From the NCBI GenBank assembly GCA_007449985.2, contig VIIQ02000031.1, positions 372,001 to 436,000 of the forward strand: DNA of 64,000 nt. Direction: 5' to 3'. This DNA is from Desmodesmus armatus. Lineage: Eukaryota > Chlorophyta > Chlorophyceae > Sphaeropleales > Scenedesmaceae. Made by a program: the position numbers and the translations under genes. Below are positions 1-11,850 of the stretch, piece by piece; position 1 is the stretch's first letter; the number at the start of each line of letters is the position of its first letter. Under the pieces are notes generated by a model. The model did not search any database. It had not been told where the DNA came from and worked only from the letters and a program-made list of their open reading frames with translations.

Positions 1-168
1 CCTCTTTGCGTCTTCTTCCCACGAGCCTGGGCTCCTGACAGGGCAGTCCCATGCAGGATCAACTCAAGTGCCTATCCATCCAGCTTGCTTGCATGCAATA
101 TTTGGGGGTTTTGCGCCTGCAGATGAATTGTGTGCTGTCATGTTGTTGTGCGCTGTTTGTGCCTGTAG

Positions 169-3100
169 GTGACAAAGCGCAAGGCCAAGGCAGCTCGTGC
201 GGCTCAGCAGCAAGAGAGAGACAAGGACAGGGATGGCAGCAGGGATGGCAGCAGGGATGGCTGCAGTGACAGTGACAATGACAGCGACACAGACAGGTGC
301 GGGCGGGACATGAACCATCTGTGCACCAAGCTGTCAGGGGAGCGCTCGGGGTACTCAGCACCCCACAGCTTGGGCATCCAACGGCAGCACATGCAGCATG
401 CCTGCCTACGCAAAGCCGTGGCTTTTTATGCTTGTCATGACTGTCACAACTTATCTCTGCTGCGTTCTGGGCTTTGCGCACATCTTGCTGTTTCGCTGCC
501 GCACAAAAACCAGACAGCTGCTGACCCCCAAGGCCCCAGCACATTCAGCCGCATGACCAAGAAAGTCTGCTAATGTATCGTGTCGTGCTGTGCTGTGCTG
601 TGCTGTGTTGTGCCGTGCTGCCTGCAGTGTTGACTCAGTTGAGGAGGAGGTTCAAGCGGAGCTGAAGCAGCTCATGGATGAGGTCTGGGTGCTGGGCAGC
701 TTGTCACACCCCTCCATCACCCGCTTCTGTGCACTGTGCTTGGACCCGCCCATGATCGTCATGCAGTACTACCCACACGGCAGCCTATTCGACCTGCTCA
801 AGCGCGGCAGGCGTGCTGACAGGCGTGCTCTGCATGAGCTGACGTGGGCAAAGAGGTGGGCGCTCCTGCTGCTCTGTTGCTGTTGAGTGCGGCTGCTGCA
901 GCAGCACTGGCCAGGGGGTGCCATCATGGGGGATGCTGTTGGCGTGCGTAGCTGATAGCCAGCCCGTCAGTGTGGAGAACCAACAGTGGTTGTTGGAAGG
1001 GCCAACAGAACTTCAAGAATCACACCTGCGAGCAAATGGTGGCATTGTACATTCATATGCTTGAATGAAGCCCTGTAGCCGCAGGAGCTATGTCTTGATT
1101 CCGCCAATAACCGCTGCCGCTGCCCACAGGCTGGACATGCTGCGCGACATTGCCAGCGGCATGGTGTTCCTGCACAGCCGCAAGCCGCCCATTGTGCATG
1201 GCGACCTACGCAGCCCCAACCTGGTAGGTCTTGCAGGGTCCCGGCTGGCTCAGAGCAGTGACTGACTGCTCTTGCAGCTGCATGGCGCAGCTCAACGCCG
1301 CGCTGTGGACTGGTTGCATCTGCGCTGTGTGCTTGGGCAAGAGTCTCACACACCCACACACACCAGCCTCTGTGTGCATGTGCATGTTGGATTGACCTGA
1401 CAGGGTCACATGCACAAAGCACCTGCTCACATGAGCCTTGACGTTGATCAGCTGGTGCTGGCCGTTGTACCCAATGATTGCTGTTGCATACTGTGCTTTG
1501 CTGTGCAGCTGCTGGACTTCACCATCGACCGCGACAGGCCTCGCTTCCATGTCAAGATTGCAGACTTCGGTCTGGCTCGCATGGTGGGGCCCACCAGCAG
1601 CATCGCTGTGTCCAAGGTGGGAATGTTGCCCCCGGCCCTTCATCCAGACATGTTACAGACAGTTGCATGATATCCCGTCTGCCATGATGCTGTGCTGAGG
1701 TGTCCTGCAGTGTGCTGGCGTGGTCTCACATGTGCTGGCATGCTTTTCTTGGACGCGCAACTGCATCTGTTTAGTGCTGGGACACCTGCATACTGCGGCT
1801 CCCGCCAACATGGTGTTTAGGACTCGTCAGCATGTTTCAACACGTAACACCAATCGTCAGTTGTGCTGAGTGGTCACACCATCATGCTCCTTGTGGTTGT
1901 GCTTGTGCTTGTGCCTCTGCTGCAGGTGACAAACCCCCGCTGGTCTGCACCTGAAGTCCTGCGCAACAGCGTGGTGTCCCTCTCTGCTGACGTGTTCAGC
2001 TTTGGGGTGGTCATGTGGGAGCTGCTGACATGGCAGCAGCCCTACGAGGACATGATGAGCGTCCAGGTCAGTGGCTGGCTGGGCTGTTGGGTGTAGTGGG
2101 TTTGGGTTGTGGATGCGCATGCGTCCTGGGTGGTCACCTGCATTTGACTGCCAGTCCAGACCCTGCTGCCCCGGTTGTTCTGGCGCTGCACCTGGTTTGT
2201 TGGTGAGCTGATAAGATGGTGTGTTGAGCCACTGCACCAAACATGGAGCAGCACCACCCCTGCAGAGAATCCTCAAGTTGGAACGTTGTTGATCGTGGTG
2301 CGTTGGCTGCAGGTGCTGTTCAGCGTCATGCAAAACTACAGGCCTGAGATCCCTGTTGAGGAGGACCTGCCAGGCAAGCCAGGTGGCACCCTGCCAAGGT
2401 AATGTAACACTGAGCGCTTGCTTTGAGTCAACAACCTTCCGGATGCTAGCAGAAACCTCTGTGTGTGTCTTTGCTCCACATGCGTAGCGGCAGTGAATAG
2501 CCCCGGGGAATTGTGAGTCCCCTTGCGCTAAATGTTTGGCTGTACAGGACTGCAACAGGTTAAGAAGTTCTTGGTACAGCTAGCGCAGATGATACAGGGC
2601 ACTTGCTGTGCGAGAAGATGTCTTTCATGGTGCGCGCACTTTACCACGCGCGGCGCCAGTGTTGCACAAGGCTTCCTACCAACGCCCCTGCGGCTGCTGC
2701 ATGCTGCTGCGTGCTGCTGCTGCAGGTATCTGGCCCTCATGGAGCGCTGCTGGGCTGAGGACGAGCACGCACGCCCCACCTTTGAGGAGGTGCTGGCCGA
2801 GTTTGACGATCTGCGGCAGTGCGAGTCTGCGCATGCTCGCCTGAGGGGCGGGGATAGCCAGAGGTGGGTGCGGGGCATCATGTGACACGGCTTGAGTGCC
2901 TTGCAACCGTAACACATTATGACAAGATGCTGTGTGCAAGACAGGTGCCGTTGTTGGCGTCTGTGGGGTCGTGGGTTGCTGGTGGCATGGCTGGTGGGCT
3001 GCTTGTTGAGCAGCTGAAGCCCACTGATGATTCACAAATCTTGCCGCTTTACGTAAGTATATGCAGGGCGGCCGGCCGATGGGGTGTTGATTTGCGCTGC

Positions 3101-5762
3101 CATGTCGCGACCTTAGTATATCTGCTGCTGCTACAAATTGAACCTGCCGGCCATGTGTAACTTTGTCATGTCGTGACATGCTGCATCTCCTGTTGCGCCC
3201 TGCAGGTCCCTGCAAGGCAGCGGCCGGGTCAGTTACTCAGAGGCCCCAGGCACGCCCATGGGCAGCTGCCTGGGCGGCAGCTCCCTGGCCTCTTCAGCCC
3301 CAGGAAGCAACATCAGCAGTGCGCCCAACAGCGGCAGGGACGGCAGGCCAATCGCCCTGGCAGCAGCGGCGGCTGCCGGCGCGGCCGCAGCCTCCGCTGC
3401 AGCAGCCGCAGCTGCTGTAGCTCTTCGGCGGCGGCAGTCCATGGATGGCGGGAGTGGCAGCAGCAGCTCACGGCTGCATGGGGAGACACACCAGGCACGA
3501 CAGGCACCTCAGGCCAGGCCGCCAGCAGCGTCAGATCCAGGGACTCCGACCGGTGTGGGGCCGCTGCTGTGCAACGGTGCTAGCACAGCACTGCAGCCTG
3601 TGGCACGCATGCAGGCTGTGGGTGGCAGCTCAGCGCCGACCAGCGGAAGCAGCAGCCAAAGTAGCAACAGCAGCAGCTCGGGTGCGATGCCCTTTGCATA
3701 TTCCTCTGGAGGTGGCGTCCCAGGAGGCGCTTCAGAGCCAAGCTTTGCGATGAGGTCGCCACCTGTGCTGAGCAGTGTGGGGCCGGCAGCAGCCCTGGGC
3801 GGTGCCACAGCCAGCCCCACGTCTCCCAATGCGCCCGTGCGGATTCCCAGCCGGCTAGGGCTTAGGTGTGGCAGCATGATGGGCAGCCCCACAGCGATGG
3901 CAGGCGGTATGACCGCACGGCACGAGGCAGAGCCGCTGCAGCAGCAGCACAGCGACGCCGCGCGCGCAGGAGGGACCTACCCGCGGCGCAACTCCGCGGG
4001 CGCGGGCGCAAACGCGGCCGGGCAGCAGCAGGCGCCACTCACCCACCAGAGCAGCCGCCTGCGGCGGCTGAGCTGGGGCACGTTGGAGGGCTCCCTGCAG
4101 AGCAGCAGCAGCCGGCAGCTGGGATTGCAGGCCTCGAGGGATAGCTGGGGTGGCAGCGGCGTTGTGCACGAGTACCCCTACAGCCCGGGGCGCGGCGGCA
4201 CAGCACAGGGCACAGCGGCTGCCGCAGCGGCAGCTGCCACCGACATGCGGCGGTACAGCCCGTTCTCTGCAGCACAGCAGACGCCATTCTCTGCAGCGCA
4301 GGGCCCAAGGGCAGATGCGCAGGCAGGGGCGCCCTGCCCTGCAGCCGGCATTGCGCACCCCCGGGCATTCAACCCGTTTGCGTCCCCCCAGGCTCAGCAG
4401 GGCCTGCCGGCGGCTGAGGACGGGGCTGCTGGTGGGCAGCCAGCGCCCATGGCCCTGCTGGCTTCCCCTCTGGCAGCCGTCGCTGCCAGCGGGACCATTC
4501 GGTCGACCAGCCCTTTTGCCGCAATGCAGGTGCCACTGCTTGAAGACAGCCGCAGCGCAGCAGACGCTGCAGCTCGAGCGCGCAGCCCATTTGCAGCTGC
4601 ACAGCCGCTAAGCACAGTCGTCTCTACGACAGTTCCTGCCCCGTCAGGGCCCCTGCAGACGCCTGCCCCCTCCTGCAGCCCGCCCATGGAGGCCTCCCGC
4701 CAAGGGACGGATGATTCAACTGCAGCCGTGCAGCCTCCAGCTCGGCCCTGCAGCCCTTTTGCTGCTGGGGAGGTACCTGCTGCCTCTGCAGCACCCGCGG
4801 CAGATGCGCTAGGACAGCCGGACGCGCGCGCCCTCAGCCCCTTTGCAGCTGTACAGGACTTGTCGTTGGCATGCACGGAAGAGCTGCTGCTACCGGCACC
4901 CGCGCCAACGGCCCAGTCGCTGCCCAGCGGCCTCCCTGAGAAGCACTCGCGCGGGTTGTCTGCAGCAGTGCAGCTGGAGCAGTCGCTGTATTTGCTGCAG
5001 CCAATTGGCCCGGAGGACCTGCGGGTTGAGAGCTTGAGCGGCAGCCCCTTTGTTGCCGCTCCCCACCTGCTGCTCTCGTTCAACAGCCGCTCAGGCAGCA
5101 GCCAGGGCAGCTGCTCAGGTGGTGATGCTGGCCCTCCTCCTACTGCTGCAGCGCCACAGTCGCCGCGCGGGCAGAGTCGGCTGGCTGTGGGCAGTGCTGT
5201 GCGGCAGCCAGCTGCCTCATGCTATGCAGGCCCAGAACCAGGCAGCCCTGTCGATGCCTCCTGGCAGCTGCAACGGCATGGGTCCGTGGCAGCGCCGGCT
5301 GCTGAGCAGCAGTGGCGGCCGCCGTCTCCATTTGCAGGTGTGCAGGCAGCGGCCGTGCAGGGGCCGATTGTGGCACAGCAAGCCAAGGCCGTGTTGTCAA
5401 GGTTGAACAGCCAAGCCTGCCCCCAGGATGCTCCTGCCGCGGCTGCCCACTCCCAGGTGGATAGCAGCAGCAGTGGTGGCGCCGGCGGTGCAGTCAACGA
5501 CGGTACGGTTGCTCCGCTGCCCCCGCCCGCAGTTATCATCGGCGACAGAGGAGCACCCGCTGACAAGGCGCAGCAGCACACGCAAGGGGCGGTTGTGACA
5601 GGTCAGCATCCTCTCTCTGGCAGCCCACAGACCAGTGGCGACTTTGCATCAGGCGGCAGTGTGACCTTTGCGTCCCTTCCAGGCTTGGGCGCTGTTGAGT
5701 CTGTTGTGTTCATGCGGGGAGCAGCCAAGCCGGCTGGCTGGCCGCAGCCTCAGCAGCAATAG
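169..5762 (+). CDS. TKL/Raf-like protein kinase, 3' part, with long disordered tail
   Basis: Protein kinase whose 5' exons lie left of the window. Exons 169-296, 628-855, 1130-1223, 1509-1616, 1926-2066, 2313-2398, 2726-2863 and 3206-5762 join in phase to 1,159 residues. The first exon is a charged insert (KRKAKAARAAQQQ, then DGSRDGS repeats) just before helix C. Helix C Glu lies in LMDEVWVLGSLSHPSI. The catalytic loop reads HGDLRSPN, so the HRD Arg is Gly. DFG is in KIADFGLAR and the APE motif in RWSAPEV; the C-lobe ends at RPTFEEVLAEF. The glycine loop and beta-3 Lys are outside the window. RWSAPEV and the overall spacing fit plant Raf-like MAPKKK/TKL kinases. The last exon adds about 850 residues of Ala/Ser/Gln-rich, presumably disordered tail with nine SPFAAxQ-like repeats. 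Substrate unknown. Confidence 0.88.
4254..5345 (+). repeat. Nine dispersed SPFAAxQ-type peptide repeats in kinase tail
   Basis: The kinase tail carries nine short motifs of the form (S/T/N)PF(A/S/V)(A/S/G)xQ. They start near 4254 (YSPFSAAQ), 4281 (TPFSAAQ), 4371 (NPFASPQ), 4506 (TSPFAAMQ), 4581 (RSPFAAAQ), 4749 (CSPFAAGE), 4832 (LSPFAAVQ), 5040 (GSPFVAAP) and 5322 (PSPFAGVQ). They are 10-90 residues apart in otherwise low-complexity sequence, so the motif is conserved while the spacers are not. Most have Ser-Pro, a possible proline-directed phosphorylation site; one is NPF, the EH-domain ligand core. A binding role is inference. Confidence 0.8.
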
Positions 5763-7694
5763 GGGGAAGTCGAGGTGGGGTCACCCTCCCCCCCCCCCCC
5801 ATCCGATGTGGCTCTCAGGGCCCAAATAAGCACAGCACACCCGCCACACCAGCGGGGTACACCAACATATGCCTGCCTAAGCTTGTGTGTGACGGCGTGT
5901 GATGGTAGTCTTCAGCTTCAGCACGGGGCGCGGCATGGACTAGGGGTGTTCACAAGGGGTGACGTTGGCCCCTGGGGGCTGGGGGGGTGTGCTGGGGAGT
6001 GAACAGCAGGCTGTGCACTGGCCGAGTCCATCATGTCTATCACAGGAATTGCAGTGGTTGATGAGTGTGCTGTTGTTGTGCTGCCATGCAGCAAGCCTTG
6101 TGTCCATCTGTCCCCACTTCATATCATTTGTACAAGATGTTATTGTTGCCTGACCCACCCGGAGTGCCCTGGCACCCCAAACTGCACCTGACAGAGACAC
6201 GAGTTCAGGCCTGGAATATGGCCCTTTCGTGCTGACAAAGGGTGCAATGCAGCTGCTGCCGCTTCTGTCTGTGAGGCTGCAATGCTGTGTCAGCGCCAAA
6301 GATGCAAGAAGCTTGTGGTGTTTTTGGGTTGAGGCTGCAACCCAAGCTTCGTGTTGCCTGAGTTGCTGGGCATGACGCAGCGTGGGCCTGATTGGCCATA
6401 GTGAGAGAGGGTTCTGTGTTGGTGCATCTTGCATGCAGTGCATCGGTGGGGTAGCAGGTACCGGTGTGTATGCCCCAAGTGCCCGCAGCCCTCAACGCCC
6501 CCAAGCGTGTAGCTCTCAGTGCGGCAAGGTCTGATCCTAAGAAATCAAAGCGCATGCTGTCTGTGGTGGTGGTGGTGTGTGGGTGCTGTTTGTGGTGGTG
6601 TGTGGGTGCAGTGGCAGTGGTTTGGCCTGTTGAAAGGCAGCAGTGCTTGGCGCTGCGAGTCACAGATGGTTGCGGTCTTGGGGCTGTTGTTCACTGTCGC
6701 TGCGCGGTGCAGGCGTCTCCTGGTCCTCCTCACACTTGCTGGTGCGTTTGTGCCGCACCAGCACAGGTGCAGGAGGCTGGGGCTGGTGCGAGACTCTAGC
6801 GTTACTGCATTGTTATACGACTGTGTTGTGCTGGTGCAAATGTTGCTCTGCGGTGAGGGCCCTTGTGTGCCCCTCAACCCTGAGCCCTGAACCAGGCTGC
6901 TGTATGCAGACATGCAGTAGCTGGCGTAGTGCTGTATGGCTGGTGCATCCGCTGGCACGTTTGTGGTTGTGGTTTTGTTGCAATTGCAGCAGCTTCTTTG
7001 AGCTTCCGTGCACGTGGCCGGTGCCTGCACATGCCGGCAAGCATACGGCTCGGCCGGGCTATCAGCACAGCTTCGAGGGCGCGGGGTCAGTGTTATTACT
7101 TGCGGCTTATGCAATGGTGAGTTTTACCGCGCGTTGTTGGCGCCGGGGTTGGTCTATTGACTTGGTGCGTGGGTCTGATGCAATGCCAGTGCCCAGAGCT
7201 GGTGCGTAGCATTGCTGCCGTTCCTGCCACGGTGGTGCCATACACGTGGCCGCATGTGCGCACCTGCATGCACTCATTACGATGTATTGAGCAAGCATTG
7301 TTGCTCTTAAGGCAGGTGGTGGGCGGTGTTATTGAGCCATAGCTGTGATCCGTTAGGCACATGGCTGCAGCGCAGGTGTTATTGCCGATGTTGGGACTCT
7401 GTCCCCAATTACGGTACCGTACTGTGATGTTATTGGGGGTGGGGTCTGACTGCTGCCTGAGGCAGCAGCAAGGTTGTGGTCGCTCGCCCGTTGGGTAGGG
7501 TGCTGTGTGCGTCCTATGCGAGCACCTCTGTGCTTGTGAGCCAGTTGTTGCTGGATGCCGCCTTCACCAGCCGCTTCTCACGAAGTGAAGGCTGGGCAGG
7601 TGTTGTAGCGATTGCCTCGCTGGGTGATCGTGATGGGTGTCGGGGTGGCAAGTGAACCGCATGCATGGCACCCCAGTGCTGCTCTGGGAGTATG

Positions 7695-7766
7695 TACTGA
7701 GGTTGCTCTCCTTGGCGAGAACGCAGGTGGACTGAGGTTGCTGTCTTCGGCGAGAACGCAGGTGTT
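7695..7766. repeat. Two-copy tandem repeat of about 36 bp
   Basis: Two adjacent imperfect copies begin ACTGAGGTTGCT and end GGCGAGAACGCAGGTG, differing at a few bases. They lie in the gene-free stretch after the kinase. No function is suggested. Confidence 0.75.
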
Positions 7767-8955
7767 GTGGCACGCGTGTTTTTGCGCTGTCCTTTGGTGC
7801 AGTGCTGTTGTGGTGGAGTCAATGTTGGCCTACCATTCTGCGATTGTGTTCGGGGATGCACACAGTGCCTGGCGCAGGCGACGAGCAGCTCCCTTAGTGT
7901 TGGTCGCGCATGTCCTTGTGCAATCTGTCTCTTTTTGTTGGTGTAGCTCGGTTGATTGAGGACATTGACAAGGGATGCTTTGGCTAGGCCCCAAGGCCGC
8001 ACTCCCTTCTGCAGCACAGACATTGCATACATGCGTGCGCTTGTGCACACACGTGCACACATGTGGTGTTTTGGTGAACGGCATGGTACCTCACTATCGC
8101 TTGGATACACCACTCACTATGCACTGGGTGTCTTTCAGTCCTTGCACTGCAGCTGCTGGGTCAATGTCTTTGTCTTACTCATATCTGTCAAGCAATTGAC
8201 AAGGCCATGCACTGTGGGCATCCTGCTGCGTGACCGCTGCATGGTGCTGTCCTGTGCCATATCATCCATGCTGTGCCGTTTCCAGGCTGATTTGCGACAA
8301 GTGCTGTGCTGTGCTGTGATCCCTTGACACGCCACATGTGTTGGGTATTGCCCTTCTTGTCTGTATGGGGCCCATCCCTTGCCCTTATCCGTCAGCCAAT
8401 GTGTCGGGCAAGCTTTTAGAGCTCTACAGAGCTCCAGCTCTTGAGGGTATCGTTTTCTTGAGGGTATCTTTTATTTGTGGTCAGTCTGGCAAGCTCCTGC
8501 TGCAAGGCTGCTGCACATGAGCTTTCAACCCCTTGTGCAAGGACGGCCGGGTGAAAAAGGGAGTCACTCTACCAGGAAGTGCTACATACTTGTGTACGCA
8601 CCGACCTCTGTGAGTATCGCCTACTGGTGCACGTGCTGTGTTTGGTGTGGCAGGGGCTCTTTCCTAGTGGCCGCTGTTGAGTGTGCTGCTGCACTTTGGC
8701 ATGTCGGGTAGCGCAGCTTGGCAGCTTGCAGTATCTCTGGCAGCATGCTGTGCTGCAAGATTGTGCCACAGTGTGGTGTGACACTCCCGTGTCAACATAC
8801 GCCCAGTCAATATCTTTTGCTGTCTTGTGCTTTGAGCGGCTGTGTGGCTACAAAGGGTGTGCTGGCTGTCATTTGGCCGGTTTGGAGGTTCTTGGTGCGG
8901 CACAGGTGCCTGGCAGAAGGACTGGATGGAGCCTATTTGCAGGGTCTGCTTGCAG

Positions 8956-8957
<2 letters not shown>

Positions 8958-9022
<65 letters not shown>
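8958..9022. repeat. (TG)n dinucleotide microsatellite, about 32 units
   Basis: An uninterrupted TG/GT run of about 65 bp, the longest simple dinucleotide tract in the window, roughly 200 bp before the candidate kinase poly(A) signal. Confidence 0.97.
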
Positions 9023-9023
<1 letters not shown>

Positions 9024-9218
9024 GTCTGGTGTTGACCCTTGATGCCTTCAATCTCTGCATCCGTGGGATGGCTTTACAGGCAAGCAAGGACATGAACTGG
9101 CAGGCAGTGCTGCGATGACACTGTGTGCTTCCCTTCAAATGGCAGCTCTGTAGAGGAGTGTGTGCATATCATGGGTTGTGACTGGAAGAACTAGAACAGT
9201 GTGCGCCTGATGGGCTGG

Positions 9219-9223
9219 TGTAA
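9219..9223 (+). terminator. TGTAA poly(A) signal candidate for the kinase
   Basis: TGTAA is the chlorophyte polyadenylation signal. This is the first plus-strand occurrence found by eye after the kinase stop, and soon after it the composition changes from TG-rich to CA-rich. Assignment is inferred. Confidence 0.4.
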
Positions 9224-10352
9224 CCATGCTTCCTTGCCATGCCTGTTGAGTTGAGCTCTCTCAAGTTGACATCCCAGGGGTTTGGCCCCTGCCCTTCCTT
9301 CCTCCTAAGTAAGCAAAAGAAGTGGATTGCGTCAAATTACAAAATGCCTGCACCCACCAGACATACAGCATCCATAGGCCAACAGGCAGCGTGTCACAGC
9401 ATGACACATGCTGTGGGTCTGTTGAGGCCGCCGTTCACTGTGGCACTATATGACAGTGCTGTGTGAGAGTACTACAGACGTACCACGCAGCCGGGAAATC
9501 ATCCACTCGAAACAGTCTCACCCTTCCCTTCGAGTGTCAGCCATGCCCCTAGCAGCGGTGATCTAGCCCACATGTGTGCATGCAGATGGCGCTCTGCACT
9601 GGGAAGCGCCACGCTTTGCAAAGTCTGCATCGACCGTAGACATTGGCTGAGACTCGGCACTACTCATTCAGCACTACTTAATGCTGCATGCCAGTGCGGC
9701 ACAGCTTGAGAACACACAGCAAGTCCTGCAACCAGCATCAATAGAGCCCCTGGATCAGCAAGGCAACTGCAGTAGACGGCATTGAATGATGCCAGCATGC
9801 CCCCAGCAACAGGGGGCTGCTTGCAGTGGAGGCCCACAATGCCCTTTGGAATGCAAAAACAGAGTTCACAAACATGTTGTCGGTCAGTGGCATCATAATC
9901 ACACAATGACTACGACTTTTTCACACTCTTGCGTGGACGGCTGCAATAGCGTCTGCTGCACCGTTCAGATGCTAGTCCGGCTGGAGGCTCCACCCTGCCA
10001 TGCAATTTGTGCATTCACAGTTGACACAATCCTCCCGCCACAGCCAAGGCGCCACACGCAACACGCAAGTGTCACTGGTGCTCTGCATGCTGTGATACAT
10101 GCTCAGCCCCATGTCGGACACCAAAGGGCATGACTATCAGCCCCACACATCAACAGTCCTCTGTTGATAGTATACTACGTTCAAAGCCAGGTTCACTATT
10201 ACGGCGTTACAGTACGCTGTGCAAACAACATGCGGAAAGCCCAAAACCGTGTGTGAGGGGATTAGAGCCTTGGCGCACTGCGCCTGGGGCCCAGGGGCAC
10301 ATCCAAGGGTTAGGATAAGGGATAGTAGGGCCCTCACTGGACCTGGGTTGGG
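9224..10352. other. Intergenic region between convergent kinase and DCC genes
   Basis: No gene recognised. Composition switches from TG-rich to CA-rich on the top strand between about 9.5 and 9.7 kb, as expected where convergent transcripts meet. TTACA at 10207-10211 (TGTAA on the minus strand) lies about 140 bp past the DCC stop and is its likely poly(A) signal. Confidence 0.5.
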
Positions 10353-11068
10353 TCAGGCCCCCAAGAACCTGTCAGCAAAACCATCCATGCCAGCATCACA
10401 GCGGCAGACTTCACTGCGTCCAAACATGTTGTAACGGTTCTTGGCCATCTGCAAGGCCGAAATGCAGCAGGAGCAGTGAGTGAGACATCATGTCTGCAGA
10501 ATTGTCCTGCCGAGCGCAGACAGTACCTGGTTGATCTGTTTCGCTGGCAAAACACTGGGTATCTGTGTGCCCCTCGTGATGTCACATGAGTCAACAGCAG
10601 CACTCAACTGCTGTGACCACATGAAGAAAACGTATCTGCCTGGTCCCACAACATGTAAGACAATTGGATAACTTGACAGGGACTGGACAAACTGGCCTCT
10701 ATGGAGGCTCGTATCAGCTGAAGGACTCAGCTTGTTCCTATTTTGCATCAAGGTAACCCCAGAGCACGGCATGCCTTGAGCACTATCTTCAAGATATTTC
10801 ACATGACTCAGGGTGAACCACCTCAACGTACAGTGCAATTCACCCACCTGATCATACAGTGCATCCCTAATTGCCCGGGGCCACACTCCCACCACCGCTG
10901 CCAGCACAGGGCCCGGCATGGGCAGCCGCCTGTAGATGTGGTAGATGGCATCTGTTTTTGTGAAGTGGCGGTCCTCCTCCACAAGCACAACAGACGTGAG
11001 GTTGTCGGGGGCTCTGCCACACCTGCGCAGGGGCCAACAGTGCATTCACATTGGGTGTCGAACTTCAC

Positions 11069-11099
<31 letters not shown>

Positions 11100-11850
11100 A
11101 ACTCCCACATGTTGACCGCACACACACCATTTGCGACGGCCGCGCGAACCCACCCAAGTCTGGATGAGAAGTTGGTTTACAGCCAAGGGCCTGAGAGGCG
11201 ATATGACCCAGTGGGACAGACCTTTACTCCTTTCTGGGACGTGCTCAGCACCCAGACCAGAAGCAGCAAGGAATTCAGATCCATTCCCCTACCCCCCGGC
11301 CTCCCGCTGGGTGTGCACGTTTGATGGCCTTCGTGCCAGCTGCTAGTGCCTGCAGGTACCGCTGTGCCGCCGGGTGGCAGCACATGCGGGACGTGCTTGC
11401 CGCCAAGTCGTCACTCTTGAGATGTACCTAGGTCTTATTCACCTCATTCAGCTGGCTACTCACAAGAATGTGGGGTCATAGGTGACTGTGGTCACATCTA
11501 GCCAGCACAAGCTGGGATCTACACAAACCCTGAATCAAGACAAGCTGATGTATCAAACCCCACCTGATCAGGAGTTGCTGCCCTGGCTTGCTCTGGAGAG
11601 CTGCAAACCTGTATAACCCTTCAGTGTCGCGCTGCATGATTTTGTTGATGCCCTTGTTGCACCTGCATGGACAAGAAGACAGGGGGGGGTCACTGCTTCT
11701 GAAGGTCACTTGCACCAGCTGGTAACCAAGGGTGCCGCTGCTGCTGCCTTGTTTGGAAACACAAGAGATCCCTGTGGCCACTTACAGGTTGCAGACGCCA
11801 TCGTACAAAATAACTGGGCGCTTGTCTGTAGCAAAGTAGTCAATGGCCAT
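10353..11850 (-). CDS. DCC/DUF393 family protein, plastid type
   Basis: Thiol-disulphide-oxidoreductase-like DCC (DUF393) protein. Exons on the minus strand run 11850-11786, 11662-11564, 11022-10848 and 10448-10353, in phase, giving at least 144 residues. The hallmark DGVCNLCN spans the first intron (YDGVCNL then CNKGINK). Then come RFAALQSKPGQQLL, SVVLVEEDRHFTK, the RLPMPGP/VWPRAIRDALYD segment and NRYNMFGRSEVC near the C-terminus, ending DRFLGA. This order matches Arabidopsis plastid DCC proteins of the At1g52590 type, as I recall them. The start is uncertain: I used the Met of MAIDYFATDKRP, but frames stay open upstream and a transit-peptide exon probably lies between 11.85 and 12.5 kb. 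The function of the family is not settled; a redox role for the CxxC is inferred from family knowledge. Confidence 0.85.
11069..11097. repeat. 29-base poly-G tract
   Basis: An uninterrupted run of 29 G just upstream of the third DCC exon, in the intron. Runs this long are prone to replication slippage and length miscalls, so the length is uncertain. Confidence 0.9.

Larger units (their letters stand above)
5763..9218 (+). other. Gene-free TG-rich stretch, probable long 3' UTR of the kinase
   Basis: No recognisable coding exon was found on either strand; open frames here are low-complexity. The top strand is rich in T and G, the composition of sense-strand introns and UTRs in the flanking plus-strand gene. 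By eye the first TGTAA after the kinase stop is at 9219. A 3' UTR of about 3.4 kb is the simplest reading. A separate unrecognised plus-strand gene or ncRNA is the alternative. Confidence 0.4.

Noticed and set aside
6643..7209. 188-codon plus-strand frame after the kinase
   Set aside because: Trp/Cys/Leu-rich translation of TG-rich DNA, with no motif and no splice partners.
8958..9022. Telomere-like repeat
   Set aside because: Pure TG dinucleotide, unlike the TTTAGGG or TTTTAGGG telomere units of green algae, and internal to the window.
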